Source: Chlorobiales bacterium Clorobi_01 (GTDB lineage Bacteria > Bacteroidota > Chlorobiia > Chlorobiales > Chlorobiaceae). From it: DNA of 64,000 bases. Within the stretch, counting starts at the first letter, position 1. The number at the start of each line of letters is the position of its first letter. The notes beneath the pieces were generated by a model. The model was not told the origin of the DNA. It did no database searches and saw only the letters and a program-made list of their open reading frames with translations. A program made the position numbers and the translations under genes. Where the stretch lies: positions 1-64,000 of the forward strand of contig LUZT01000016.1 of the NCBI GenBank assembly GCA_001602925.1, given 5' to 3'. Positions 7,294 to 18,781 of the stretch are shown one piece after another.

Positions 7294-9459
7294 TTATTTG
7301 CCACAGCACTTTTTGTATTTATGACCGCTCCCACATGGACAGAGATCATTGCGCCCTGGCTTCTTGGCTCGATTACCTCTTCCAAGTATTTCCTGAATAG
7401 CTTGATCAGTTGGCATTGGTGCTGGCATATTGCGAGTATTTTCTTCCATGCTTGTATCATGGGTCCATGGATAGAACAGAGAAACTCCAAACCTTACTTT
7501 TGGCCCATCCGAACTCATACAGAGACCAAACCATTTTTCAGCCTTCTCCTTGTACTTACGGTGCTTGCAGTATAATTTAAGACGAGAAGCTGCTACGTGA
7601 GCTGGTTCATCGGTACAGTGGAAAGTAATACCAGAACCATCCGCGAAAGGAAATGTGGCATCATGTACCTTACCGTCGGCTCTCGTAAGTGCTGCTAACC
7701 TGTCCACAAAAAAACTCATCTTATTGACCGCCTGTTCGCTCATTCCCAGAAGCAGAAAACCTAAATCTAAAATACTAGGGTCTGCTCGATTTTCGATCTC
7801 TTTAACTATGCGTCCAACAGTCGTATTGATGCAACGAGTCAGAATACCATCAGGTGTAATAGCTCCTTGTATACCTGTACGTCTGACCGCCATTGCAATA
7901 TCGAGTTTTGTCGTAAAATCATCTCCGAGCTGCAAAATATCCGTATCGGGTTCAACCCAGAGATTATTAGTGAGGTGAAAGCCTAGGATAGTAAGCTCAT
8001 GTGAAGCCATAAGCTGCTTGTCAAAGTTCGCGCGACGATTGATATAGCTGAGAAAATGAAGAGGTGACTGTAGCATCTCGGTTATCGCATCAAGAGCAAA
8101 GATATCCATTATCATGGGAGCCTGTAACCGATCAATGGCTTGTGTCTGCAAAAACTGACGAACCTGAAAGCTTAACGCAGGATAGTGATCGCTGACGATA
8201 CAGAAAAGGTAGATTTCCTCAATTTTCGTTGGCAGCACAATCTCACAACCATCTTTTTTGATAAGCTTATATCGTTTATCCAAAAGACTACTTGCGCTTA
8301 GAGTCCCTTGATCGTAAGCAGCCTGAACAGCTTTTTTGAAGTCATCTTGAATTACCTGATCGTTGCCTTTTCTTGCCTCCAAAGTCAGACGTTTAGACTT
8401 CGCCTGAACAATGATAACTCGATTAGCCCAAATAACGAGAACATCGATTTCAGAAACCTTTTTTGCCTTGGTCTTAATGATGTCAATATTTTGAAAAACA
8501 TGCTTTGTCCCAAAAACAAGACTGAGGCGATCAGCAATAAAACTCTCTGTAAAATCACCGCGATTTTTTGTCAGCGTCGGCAAATAAGCCTTATCTTGTG
8601 ACATCCAATAGAAAGGAGATTCGTAGATTGACTCAGCAAGAGCATAAGACTGTAAAGACAAAAAATCCCCGCTCGGCATTCGAAGAAGAGGTGTGGCAGT
8701 GATGACGTTAAAGTCGTGTAATGAGTTGAATTCTGTATTACGTTCTTTGCTATCCAGTGCAAATGCACCAAGAATTTTCTCCACCAACTCTATTGAAAGT
8801 CCAGATTTTACCGCAACGGCTTCAGCACTAAATGAAAAAAATGGTAACATCGTCCACTTATCAGGATGTAGCTTCTGCATTCGATTACGAATAGACTGAA
8901 AGTCATCAACTTTAATTTCATCAATCACCTTAGCTACGATTGATGCTTGATCAATTGTGAATCCTCGGTTTGCCTGAAGCCAACACTGATCTGCCGCATA
9001 TTTCCGAATAGCAAAATCAAAATATTGAAAATTATAGGCAGCTTCTCCACTATAAAAAATCGGTTCTCGAAGAGCATTACCTTTTTCAAACGGATTAAAA
9101 AAAACACTTTCGATAGTCTCTTGTGAAAAATCTAAAAAGAATTCAAGGGAAAGACATTGATGCAACTCCTGCAATAATCGGTCACTTGTATCAATGTACT
9201 TTTGTATAGTCTTAGGAGTTGGCAACGTCCAATCGATCTCAGACTTTATCATCAGCCCGAGTAAGGTATTTATCTCCGTTCGAATAAGCCGCGAGAACGA
9301 AAACATCTTCTCAAGATCGGACGCCTGAAGCTCATCCTTATAAAGGATCACGTTGTCACGAAAGCAAAAGAGCGCCACAGCATGAATAAAACCGGGGCTA
9401 TGGCATATTGATGCCAATTCAGCAAAAACTTCAGACTCAGTTCGTTTAGGCACGTTCAT
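7294..9459 (-). CDS. Putative PD-(D/E)xK-type nuclease with a C-terminal SEC-C zinc motif
   Basis: 721 residues. The last 20 residues are a SEC-C zinc motif (Cys707, Cys709, Cys718, Cys719), as in SecA and YecA-like proteins. In the middle, GDFTESF (Glu305), EIDVLVIWANRVIIVQAKSK (Asp339 and a QxK at 352-354) has the spacing of a restriction-endonuclease-like core of the Mrr/NERD kind. The N-terminal 290 residues are mostly helical and unrecognised. Base composition is much lower in GC than the recBCD genes next door, suggesting acquisition by transfer. It stands alone with no methylase or helicase partner. Function is inferred: possibly defence or nucleic-acid processing. Confidence 0.6.
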   Translation of the reverse strand: MNVPKRTESEVFAELASICHSPGFIHAVALFCFRDNVILYKDELQASDLEKMFSFSRLIRTEINTLLGLMIKSEIDWTLPTPKTIQKYIDTSDRLLQELHQCLSLEFFLDFSQETIESVFFNPFEKGNALREPIFYSGEAAYNFQYFDFAIRKYAADQCWLQANRGFTIDQASIVAKVIDEIKVDDFQSIRNRMQKLHPDKWTMLPFFSFSAEAVAVKSGLSIELVEKILGAFALDSKERNTEFNSLHDFNVITATPLLRMPSGDFLSLQSYALAESIYESPFYWMSQDKAYLPTLTKNRGDFTESFIADRLSLVFGTKHVFQNIDIIKTKAKKVSEIDVLVIWANRVIIVQAKSKRLTLEARKGNDQVIQDDFKKAVQAAYDQGTLSASSLLDKRYKLIKKDGCEIVLPTKIEEIYLFCIVSDHYPALSFQVRQFLQTQAIDRLQAPMIMDIFALDAITEMLQSPLHFLSYINRRANFDKQLMASHELTILGFHLTNNLWVEPDTDILQLGDDFTTKLDIAMAVRRTGIQGAITPDGILTRCINTTVGRIVKEIENRADPSILDLGFLLLGMSEQAVNKMSFFVDRLAALTRADGKVHDATFPFADGSGITFHCTDEPAHVAASRLKLYCKHRKYKEKAEKWFGLCMSSDGPKVRFGVSLFYPWTHDTSMEENTRNMPAPMPTDQAIQEILGRGNRAKKPGRNDLCPCGSGHKYKKCCGK

Positions 9460-9504
9460 ATTTTTTATGTGCTATTTAGTCTAACTAACTCATTTCGTCA
9501 AAAA

Positions 9505-11247
<1,743 letters not shown>

Positions 11248-11299
11248 GTTGAATAATTTGTCTCGTGCTCCGGTTGCGGGACGGATTGACTTCCTCTCT

Positions 11300-11419
11300 G
11301 TCATTCTGAACGAAGTGAAGAATCCAGTTTCCCCGAGAACATCTGATAATCATCAAAATTGCAATATTTTACGCAACTCCTCTGGATTCTTCGCCCGACT
11401 GCGTCGCCCTCAGAATGAC
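11300..11419. repeat. Imperfect inverted repeat between recB and recD (REP/MITE-like)
   Basis: The outer ends are GTCATTCTGA (11300-11309) and TCAGAATGAC (11410-11419); inner arms GAAGAATCCAG and CTGGATTCTTC also pair. The centre is AT-rich. The 120-base element looks like the interspersed palindromic repeats found in multiple copies in many bacteria; no second copy is seen in this window. Confidence 0.75.
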
Positions 11420-11490
11420 AAACCGACAAAACAGCGTCATATGAAAAAATCGTGACTGCCGTCCTTTTGAAAAAGCAATTAAGCCCCACC

Positions 11491-14400
11491 TCATCCCTTC
11501 ACTTCCCCGGCGGTTTCGACAAGCAACTCGCGCAATTCCCGGATCAACGCCACGGACGGCAGGTCGCGATAAAACCCGAACGCTTCGCCGCGTTCGGCGC
11601 TGACGCCGCGCAGAAAGACGTAGATCGCGCCGCCGAAGTGCGTCTCGTAGCGGTAGCCCGGCACGCGCAGCGAGAGGAAGCGGTCGAGCGCGACCGTGTA
11701 GAGCAGGTATTGCAAGTGGTAGAGGTTGTCGGTCATCGCCTTGTCGAGCTGTTCGCGGCGATACTCTTCGACCGAATTGCCGAGGTGGTTCGACTTCCAG
11801 TCAAGCAGCCAGAAACGCCCCCGAGCCTCGAACACCATGTCCATGAACCCCATCAGCATTCCTTTAACCGGCGCGAAATCGAGCGCCTGCAAGGCAACGG
11901 CGGGATCGGTCCCGGTCGGGATAACGCCATGCTTCACAAGCACTTCGGCAAGCTCCGGCGCGGTAATGCGTTTGAGCGGAAAGAAGAACTCCAGCTCGGT
12001 GAACCACGTTCGCGGCTTGAGATCGCCGAGGGTGAACGGGCCGTTCGGCGATGAAAGCGACGTCGTGAGCACCTGGTGTGTCATGCCGGCTAGCGCCGGT
12101 TGCCACTCTTTGTCGAAGCCGTACCGGTCGAGCGCCGCCGCGCAGGCCTCGTCGATGTCGGCGTCGGAGGCTGAGGCGAAGTCGAGCGTTTCGAAGATCG
12201 AGTGCATGAGGATGCCCGCTCCGGCTCCTTTTGGGAAGGCGAAGATTGAGCGATCCGCCTCCGGCAACACGAGCGGCGCAGCAGGTTCCGACGGAGCGCT
12301 TTCGTCGCGGTCGGGCAGTTCGAAGGCCATGTTCTTGTGACGGCTGAGCGTGGTGAAGCTCGCAATCCGCCAGTCGGTTTCGAGGATTTTTTGGAACTGA
12401 CGAAGCACGAGTTCAGCCTGTTCCGTCGCTCCGGCGGGCGGAACGCTCACGCGAAAATCGTCGCCAAACGAGAGACGCCGCACCTGCATCGTGCCCTCCG
12501 ATTCCTCTGCCATCGCTTGAAGCTTTTCCGCCATGTCGTTCACCCCGATTACCTGAAGCTCGTCCGCTGCTTCGGCGACCGGCTCGTCGCTTCGGCTGGC
12601 GTCGTCCGAAGCGTAGAGTAAATAAGAGGCGGGCGTAAGCTGCGGCGGCTTGCCGCTTTTGCGTCCATCGACAATGCGCGCGGTGAAGAAAACGCAGCGC
12701 TTTTCGGCCCGCGTCAGGGCAACGTAGAAAAGTCGCAGGTTCTCGGCGAGCGTCTCCCGTGCGGCAAGCGTCCGGTGACGGTCGAGCGACGCAGAGCCGA
12801 AATCGCGCACCATCCGGCCAGCGTCGTCGTGGCAGAGAACCACGTCCTCCTTATCGCTTCCTCTGACGAACTGGAACGGGCAGAAAACGACCGGGTACTG
12901 CAACCCTTTGCTGACGTGCGCGGTGACGATTTTGACCGCCGGCTCGTCGCTTTCGAGGCGAATCTGGTACTCCTCGCCGGTTTCACGCGTCGCCACGCGC
13001 TCGCTGAACCACGCCACGAGGCTCTCCATGCCAAGGCCGCGCGCGTGCGCCTCGCGGTGCAGCAGCTCGAAGCAGTGCAGCACGTTGGTCAGCGCCCGCT
13101 CGCCGGACGCGCCCGCCGTGGCCAGCAGCCGCTCGCGCACCTCTTCGCGACGCATCAGCTCGCGGGCCATCACCATGAAGCCGCGCTCTTGCCAGAGCCG
13201 GTGGTAGTCGCGAAACTGCTGCAACCGCGTAGCCAGAGCGTTTTCGTCGTCGTTGAGGCGGGCGATGTCGCTGCCGTTCAGCCCGAAAAGCGGCGTGACG
13301 AGCGCGGCGCGGACGAGCGTTTCGCGCCCCGGATCGGCAAGCGCCGTCACGATAATGCGCACCTCCTCGGCCTCGATGGATGCGAACACGCTCTCGTCGC
13401 TACGCATCACCGAAACGATGCCCGCCTTGCGCAGCTTCGCCTGCATCAGCCGGGCCTGCCGGTGAGTGCGCACAATCACCGCAATACCACTCGCATCCAT
13501 GCCGCCGCTGATCGTTTCGGCCACCATCGAGGCGCACGCCTCCGCCGCGAACTGCGTGGCGTCGCCGCTATTGAGGCTGCCGTCACCCTCGCCACCGTCG
13601 AGCAGGCAGAGTTCGAGCGGCGGCTTGGCGGTCAGCTCCGATTCGGGGATAACGCGGCCCGCCACGAGTGGTGGCGACGGGATGCCGTCGAAGACGAAGG
13701 GCTGGCGGGCGTGGTCGAACAGGCGGTTGAAGCCGTCGAGCAGCTTCGGCGTCGAGCGCCAGTTGGTGTTGAGCGTGAAGCGCCGCTCCTTGCCAACGTC
13801 GCTGGCGGCCTGGAAATAGGCGAAGATGTCCGCCCCACGAAAGCTGTAGATCGCCTGCTTGGGATCGCCGATGAGAAAAAGCGGCGCGTCCGAGTTGGCG
13901 TAGATGCGCCGGAAAATGTCGTACTGCACCGGATCGGTGTCCTGAAACTCGTCGATCAGCGCCGCTTGGTAGCGGGTTCGCAGCGCCTCGGCCAGCGCAG
14001 CGGCTTCCGGGCCGTCAGCGAGGGCGTGATAAAGATCGGTGAGCAGATCATCGAAAAAGCGGATGTTCCCCTCCTTCTTGCGTTCTGGCAAACGCTTTCG
14101 GTAGAACGCGACCAGCTCGGACTTAAGCGCCAGCAGCCGTTCGTCCACCGCCGATTGCAACCGCTGGCAGGCTTCGAAAAAGGGATGTTCAGGCGAAGTC
14201 TTGGAAGACTTTGTGCCTGCCGCAATGCCGGAAGCGGTCAGCTTCTCGAAGCCATCAAAAAGCGCGAAGGGATTGTCGCCCGCAGCGAACTCGTCGAGCG
14301 ACGAAAGCAACGGCTCGACTTTATCATCGCGATAATATTTCTCGGAACGGCTGAGACTTTTGTCGCTGCGCAGAATCGTCGAGATTACCTCCCGCTCGTC

Positions 14401-15087
14401 CCGCCAGATGCGGCATATTTCATCGAACGCGGCCTGCGCTTCATGCTCGATCCGCGCGATTTCCGCTTCATTATACACCGGCAGCACCACGTCGCGCTCC
14501 GAAAGTTGCAACGATTGCAGGAACGCCATGAGGCTGTCGGGCGTCCACTTTTTCAGCAGCGCGTAGGCGAGCAGGCGGTTGGCGTCGCCGAAAAAGCGCT
14601 CCCGCCAGAAGTCGTCGATCACCTGCCTCGCCAGCTCCGACTGGTCATCCATCAGTTCGGTGTCGTAGAGTGCGCCGCTCTCGAAGGCGTGATCCTGCAA
14701 CGCCCGCAGGCAGAAGCCGTGGATCGTGAAGATCGAGGCCATGTCGAACTCGGCGAGCGCCGCTTCGAGCAGCGTGGCGGTCTGTTCCGTCGAGCCGGAT
14801 TCGGCGGCGTGGTCGCGGAGTTTGGCGAGGAATTCCTCCTCCGTCGGCTCGCCGTGCATCACGTCGAGCGCCTCGCGGATGCGGCGGCGGATGCGCGAGC
14901 GAAGCTCCTGCGTGGCCGCCTCGGTGAAGGTGACGACGAGAATCTGTTCGGGGCGCAGCTCCTTTTCGACGAGCAGCCGCAGGTAGAGCGACGCGATGGC
15001 CCAGGTCTTGCCCGTGCCCGCGCTCGCCTCGATGAGGTTCATGCCGGAGAGCGGCACGGCGGCGTGGTCGAGGATGCGGATGGTCAT
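11491..15087 (-). CDS. recB: RecBCD subunit RecB, 3'-5' helicase and nuclease
   Basis: 1198 residues, close to the 1180 of the E. coli protein. UvrD-type helicase motifs are clear: Walker A ASAGTGKT (21-28), LIDEFQDTDPVQYDIF, GDPKQAIYSFRGAD and the late VTAHVSKGLQYPVVF. The C-terminal nuclease domain carries GFMDMVFEARG followed by LLDWKSNHLG, the catalytic D..DxK set. RecB unwinds from duplex ends and cuts, then loads RecA after Chi. Its start overlaps the recC stop by four bases (ATGA), so the two are translationally coupled. Confidence 0.96.
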   Translation of the reverse strand: MTIRILDHAAVPLSGMNLIEASAGTGKTWAIASLYLRLLVEKELRPEQILVVTFTEAATQELRSRIRRRIREALDVMHGEPTEEEFLAKLRDHAAESGSTEQTATLLEAALAEFDMASIFTIHGFCLRALQDHAFESGALYDTELMDDQSELARQVIDDFWRERFFGDANRLLAYALLKKWTPDSLMAFLQSLQLSERDVVLPVYNEAEIARIEHEAQAAFDEICRIWRDEREVISTILRSDKSLSRSEKYYRDDKVEPLLSSLDEFAAGDNPFALFDGFEKLTASGIAAGTKSSKTSPEHPFFEACQRLQSAVDERLLALKSELVAFYRKRLPERKKEGNIRFFDDLLTDLYHALADGPEAAALAEALRTRYQAALIDEFQDTDPVQYDIFRRIYANSDAPLFLIGDPKQAIYSFRGADIFAYFQAASDVGKERRFTLNTNWRSTPKLLDGFNRLFDHARQPFVFDGIPSPPLVAGRVIPESELTAKPPLELCLLDGGEGDGSLNSGDATQFAAEACASMVAETISGGMDASGIAVIVRTHRQARLMQAKLRKAGIVSVMRSDESVFASIEAEEVRIIVTALADPGRETLVRAALVTPLFGLNGSDIARLNDDENALATRLQQFRDYHRLWQERGFMVMARELMRREEVRERLLATAGASGERALTNVLHCFELLHREAHARGLGMESLVAWFSERVATRETGEEYQIRLESDEPAVKIVTAHVSKGLQYPVVFCPFQFVRGSDKEDVVLCHDDAGRMVRDFGSASLDRHRTLAARETLAENLRLFYVALTRAEKRCVFFTARIVDGRKSGKPPQLTPASYLLYASDDASRSDEPVAEAADELQVIGVNDMAEKLQAMAEESEGTMQVRRLSFGDDFRVSVPPAGATEQAELVLRQFQKILETDWRIASFTTLSRHKNMAFELPDRDESAPSEPAAPLVLPEADRSIFAFPKGAGAGILMHSIFETLDFASASDADIDEACAAALDRYGFDKEWQPALAGMTHQVLTTSLSSPNGPFTLGDLKPRTWFTELEFFFPLKRITAPELAEVLVKHGVIPTGTDPAVALQALDFAPVKGMLMGFMDMVFEARGRFWLLDWKSNHLGNSVEEYRREQLDKAMTDNLYHLQYLLYTVALDRFLSLRVPGYRYETHFGGAIYVFLRGVSAERGEAFGFYRDLPSVALIRELRELLVETAGEVKG

Positions 15088-18000
15088 ACCTTCCCTCCGT
15101 ACTCGATCATTGGTTGCAGCAGATCGGCGGCGATGGTCTGGAACCGTTCGTTGAAAGGCGGTTGCTCGCCAAAGCAGCGGCGAATGGCGGGGTCACTTCC
15201 TTCGCCTTCAATTCCACCGAAGCCGTCGAGCCACTGGCCGAGCGCGGCTTTGCGCCGGTCGGTTTCGGGCTTGTCGGCTTTCTCGGCCCAGGCGAGCGAG
15301 GTGCGTGGAAAGAATGGCAGCGGCTCGGCAAGCCCTTCCAGATAGAGGTCGAGCAACGCTTCGAGCCGTTCGGCCGCTCCTGTGACCGGACGATAGCGGA
15401 TCGAGCGGTCGAGCGTAACGATGCGCGTTTCGTGCGCTTCGCCGTGTCCGGCAGTGTTTTGCGCGAGGTGCAGGAGCCACGCGCGGAGGCGATCCTGCGC
15501 GCGCATTCTTGCGCATCGGTAGAGGAGTTGGCCGGTCGGCAGCAGATGGTCGAGCGTTCCGGTGAGGCGAAAGCCGCCGATGTCGAGATCGATGTCGAGC
15601 TGGCTGAATGTTTCGCCGCCCTTCAAATCCATCACCTTCGTGGCGAACTCTTCGACCTCGGCAAGCAGCTTCCGGAACAGCAGCTCGCCATGTGTCGCCG
15701 GAGGAAGCAATCCCCGCGAGCGGAAGAGCGGCAGCATGGCACCTCCGTCGCCGCGTTCGAGCACCGCTTCGAGAAGCTCCTGCCGCATTTCGTAGCGTTC
15801 GAGCCCCACCGCCTCGAACGGCTCGCGCTCACTGAGTGGCTCATCCGCCGCCGACGGTTTCAGGCCGAGACACCGTTCGAGAAAGTACGCCGCCGGATTG
15901 GCGAAGAATCGGATAAGATCGTCGAGCGTGACCGTCCGGTCCTCGTCGCTGAGACCATTGAGCGGCTCCTCGATGAAAGGGCGTTCGGCAAGCGAATTGC
16001 GTCCAGCGAGCGCTTTGAAGTTGTCCGCCGAGTAGCTGAAAAGTCCAGCAACGCCGGGCGTGAAGTAGGCCTGGCTGAAGCCCTGGAGGCGGTGCCTGAC
16101 CGTCAAACGCGACGCAGCGTCCGCACCCTCCGGAAGCTCAAAGCTGCGCTCGATGGCGTCGAGCAGCTCGCTGACCAGCACCGACGGCGGCAATTCACTG
16201 TTGTCGCGCACACTCTGGCCGACATAGCTCAGGTAGAGCACGTCGCGGGCAGAGAGGAGCGATTCGAGGAAAAGGTAGCGGTCGTCGCCGCGCACGGAGC
16301 GGTCGCCCTTGCGCGGTTCGCGGGCAAGCAGGTCGAAACCCGGCGGTCGCTGCTGGCGCGGGAATGCGCCGTCGTTCATGCCGATCATCGCCACCACGCG
16401 GAACGGAATGCTGCGCATTGGCAGCATCGCGCAGAAGGTGATGCCGCCAGTCATGAAGCCGAGACCCATCTCGAACTGTTCGAGCCGCCCGCGCAGCCAG
16501 GCGATCATCACCTGCGCCGAAACCTCGCCCTCGAATCGCGAGTTTTCCGCCAGCGACGTGAGGCTGTCAATCTCCGATTTGACGTGCGCCAGCTCGCGCT
16601 CCGAATCGGCGTCTGCCTCGATGAAGTTTTCGAGCATCCAGAAAAAGTGATTCCGCCACTCGCCGAGCGGGCGCGAACGACTGAAGCGCGTCGAGAGCTG
16701 ATCGACGGCATCAATGAAGTCCGCCAGCTTGCCGAGTGTTTCAGCATCGCCTGCAACCTCGAAGGGCAAAACGCCGTCGAACAGCCACCCCTCGTCCGGC
16801 ATCGCATAGCCGAGCAGGAGTCGCTCCAGCCCGGCCCGCCAGGAGTTCTCGCGGAACGGCGGCAGGCCAAGCTTGCTGCGAGAACCCTCGTCCATCCCCC
16901 AGCGGATGCGCGTCTCTTCGATCCATCGGCGCACCGTGTCGAGTTCCTCATCGCCGAGCTGGAAGTGGCGACTCACCGGTGGCGACGAGAGCAGGTCGAA
17001 AAGCGCGGACGCCGTGTGGCGGCTGCCATAGAGCTCCAGCAACTTGAGCATCGCCGGAACGATACCACCCTCGTCGAGCATCCGGCGGTCGGCAATGGAG
17101 TGCGGCAGGCGCGGCTCCCCTGTGCCGCTCGCGCCGAACACCGTGGCAATGTAGGGGGCGTAGGTCTCGATGTCGGGCGTCATCACCACGATGTCGCGCG
17201 GTTCGAGGCCGGGTAACTTGTCGAGCAGATCAAGCAGATTGTCGTGCAGTACCTCGACCTCGCGCAGCGGATTGTGGCACGAGTGCACCTGCACCGAGCG
17301 GTCGCTGGCGTCGGGCATCGGATGCCGCCCATCAGTGCCGTCGCCGTGCAGGTTGAGCATGTCGGATTGCAACGCGCGGAGCAGCGTCGCCGTGCCGGGG
17401 TCGTCGTACAGGTCGTACTCGTCCTCGACGTTGCCGACGTCGAGCAGCAGTTCGGCAAACTCGCGACCGCTTTTGCCAAGCGAGGCGAGCAGCGGATTGC
17501 CCTCCATGCTCAACGCGCGCTCGCTTTCGCTCATGCGGAAGAGCCGCCGCCGAGAAACGATGTCCGTCCAGAACTCTCGGGTCGGACTCAAGAGGAACAG
17601 GTTCACCGGAATTCGCGCGGCGAGCGCCTGGAGGATTTCGACGTGATAGGGCGGCATGTAGGAAACGCCGAAGAGCGAAATGCGTTTCGGAAAATCGGCG
17701 GGCAGCCGGGCAGTCCTCACCTTTCTGAGAAACTCTGACTGGAGCTGGCCGCGATGTTTTCCTGAATTTTCAGCCACGAGCGCCCGCCACAGCTCCGGCT
17801 GCCAGTCACGAGCCGCGTCGTCGCCGCCCGCCTCCCACGCGGCGAGCAGGTCGGGGCGGAACAGTGTGTATTGATCGAAAGTATCAGCAATCCTGCCCGA
17901 AAGCTGGAAGAGCTTCAGGCCGTCACGATCACCATCGAGATAGGCGCGGAGCGGCGCGAACGAATCGCGTTCGAGCAGATCTGGCAGGAGGCGCATCAGG

Positions 18001-18284
18001 CTCCAAGAGATCGTCTCTTTCGAAAAACGCTCGCCGTCCGTTTTCTCCACCAGCTCCAGCCACTCGAACAGCCGCTGAATCAGCGCATTCGGAAACGGGT
18101 ACTCCGCCCCCGCCCAGACGCCAAACTGCGAGGCAAGCCGCATCGAAAGCCACCGCTGCATTCCCCGGCTCTGCACGACGATCCACTCCCGCTCGAATGG
18201 CGATGCAAGCAGCGTGGACGCCGCCATTTCGCCAAAAGCCGAAACGAGCGTTTCGAGCCGGTTACCGGTGTAAATTTCAAGCAC
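15084..18284 (-). CDS. recC: RecBCD subunit RecC, Chi-recognition subunit
   Basis: 1066 residues, near the usual 1050-1120. The start LEIYTGNRLETLV and segments such as QSRGMQRWLSMRLA and FRVVAMIGMNDGAFPR are characteristic of RecC, an inactivated helicase/nuclease fold that holds the complex together and reads Chi. No intact Walker A is expected or seen. It is the first gene of recC-recB(-recD), and recB begins within its stop codon. The 5' region is a 249-base gap. Codon usage is strongly GC-rich, which produces long meaningless open frames on the opposite strand. Confidence 0.95.
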   Translation of the reverse strand: MLEIYTGNRLETLVSAFGEMAASTLLASPFEREWIVVQSRGMQRWLSMRLASQFGVWAGAEYPFPNALIQRLFEWLELVEKTDGERFSKETISWSLMRLLPDLLERDSFAPLRAYLDGDRDGLKLFQLSGRIADTFDQYTLFRPDLLAAWEAGGDDAARDWQPELWRALVAENSGKHRGQLQSEFLRKVRTARLPADFPKRISLFGVSYMPPYHVEILQALAARIPVNLFLLSPTREFWTDIVSRRRLFRMSESERALSMEGNPLLASLGKSGREFAELLLDVGNVEDEYDLYDDPGTATLLRALQSDMLNLHGDGTDGRHPMPDASDRSVQVHSCHNPLREVEVLHDNLLDLLDKLPGLEPRDIVVMTPDIETYAPYIATVFGASGTGEPRLPHSIADRRMLDEGGIVPAMLKLLELYGSRHTASALFDLLSSPPVSRHFQLGDEELDTVRRWIEETRIRWGMDEGSRSKLGLPPFRENSWRAGLERLLLGYAMPDEGWLFDGVLPFEVAGDAETLGKLADFIDAVDQLSTRFSRSRPLGEWRNHFFWMLENFIEADADSERELAHVKSEIDSLTSLAENSRFEGEVSAQVMIAWLRGRLEQFEMGLGFMTGGITFCAMLPMRSIPFRVVAMIGMNDGAFPRQQRPPGFDLLAREPRKGDRSVRGDDRYLFLESLLSARDVLYLSYVGQSVRDNSELPPSVLVSELLDAIERSFELPEGADAASRLTVRHRLQGFSQAYFTPGVAGLFSYSADNFKALAGRNSLAERPFIEEPLNGLSDEDRTVTLDDLIRFFANPAAYFLERCLGLKPSAADEPLSEREPFEAVGLERYEMRQELLEAVLERGDGGAMLPLFRSRGLLPPATHGELLFRKLLAEVEEFATKVMDLKGGETFSQLDIDLDIGGFRLTGTLDHLLPTGQLLYRCARMRAQDRLRAWLLHLAQNTAGHGEAHETRIVTLDRSIRYRPVTGAAERLEALLDLYLEGLAEPLPFFPRTSLAWAEKADKPETDRRKAALGQWLDGFGGIEGEGSDPAIRRCFGEQPPFNERFQTIAADLLQPMIEYGGKV

Positions 18285-18440
18285 GGCGGTGAGCTTCAGT
18301 GGTTACGGTGTGCAGCAAACGGGGCATGGGTTGTATTTTGTTCAAGTAATGAATTTATCACTGTTTCAGCAAGCGTGGACGTTATGGACAATGTGGGTGC
18401 GGTTGATGGTGGATGACCGGATATGAGGAGGCTCGTTATT

Positions 18441-18470
18441 CATGATCAATTGTCAATTATCAATTCCCCG
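18441..18470. repeat. Short AT-rich CAATTATCAATT-type repeat
   Basis: The 13-mer TCAATTATCAATT (18453-18465), flanked by more CAATT units, recurs upstream of argH (28953-28965). Such tracts are often dispersed in intergenic DNA; function unknown. Confidence 0.35.
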
Positions 18471-18533
18471 AATTCCTTACATTAAAAGCAGGTGCAAACC
18501 ATACCGAATTTCAAAACGAACGACCGAACTATT

Positions 18534-18713
18534 ATGGACGCGAAAACCACCATTCTCGAAGTGCTGAAAAAAGAGGGCGAACCGATGAGCGCCGGGCAGA
18601 TCGCCGAAAAAAGCGGGCTTGAGCGCAAAGAGGTGGACAAGGCGATGAAAAGCCTCAAGGAGGAGGAACTGATCGTTTCGCCGAAACGCTGCTACTGGAC
18701 ACCGAAAGTATAA
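18534..18713 (+). CDS. Small winged-helix DNA-binding protein
   Basis: 59 residues from the ATG at 18534; the longer frame from 18492 adds 14 residues with no homology feel. The pattern [39 protein letters not shown] is a compact winged helix-turn-helix, with a wing strand near PKRCYWTP at the end. It is shorter than MarR or ArsR proteins and lacks any sensor domain. The likely role is transcription or chromosome binding. It is close to the YecA-like gene downstream, but a gap of 68 bases leaves operon membership open. Confidence 0.65.
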   Translation: MDAKTTILEVLKKEGEPMSAGQIAEKSGLERKEVDKAMKSLKEEELIVSPKRCYWTPKV

Positions 18714-18781
18714 CGCACGGACACTCTTTTCCAGCAAACCGAATCTCTCGGGGACATATTCACAACCATCAACAGACCATT

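Noticed and set aside
12775-15345. 856-codon open frame on the plus strand opposite recB
   Set aside because: It is antisense to a well-supported recB, contains no motif and reflects third-position GC bias.
15114-17216. 700-codon open frame on the plus strand opposite recC
   Set aside because: Same bias effect; composition is biased toward Arg, Glu and Ala, with no domain.
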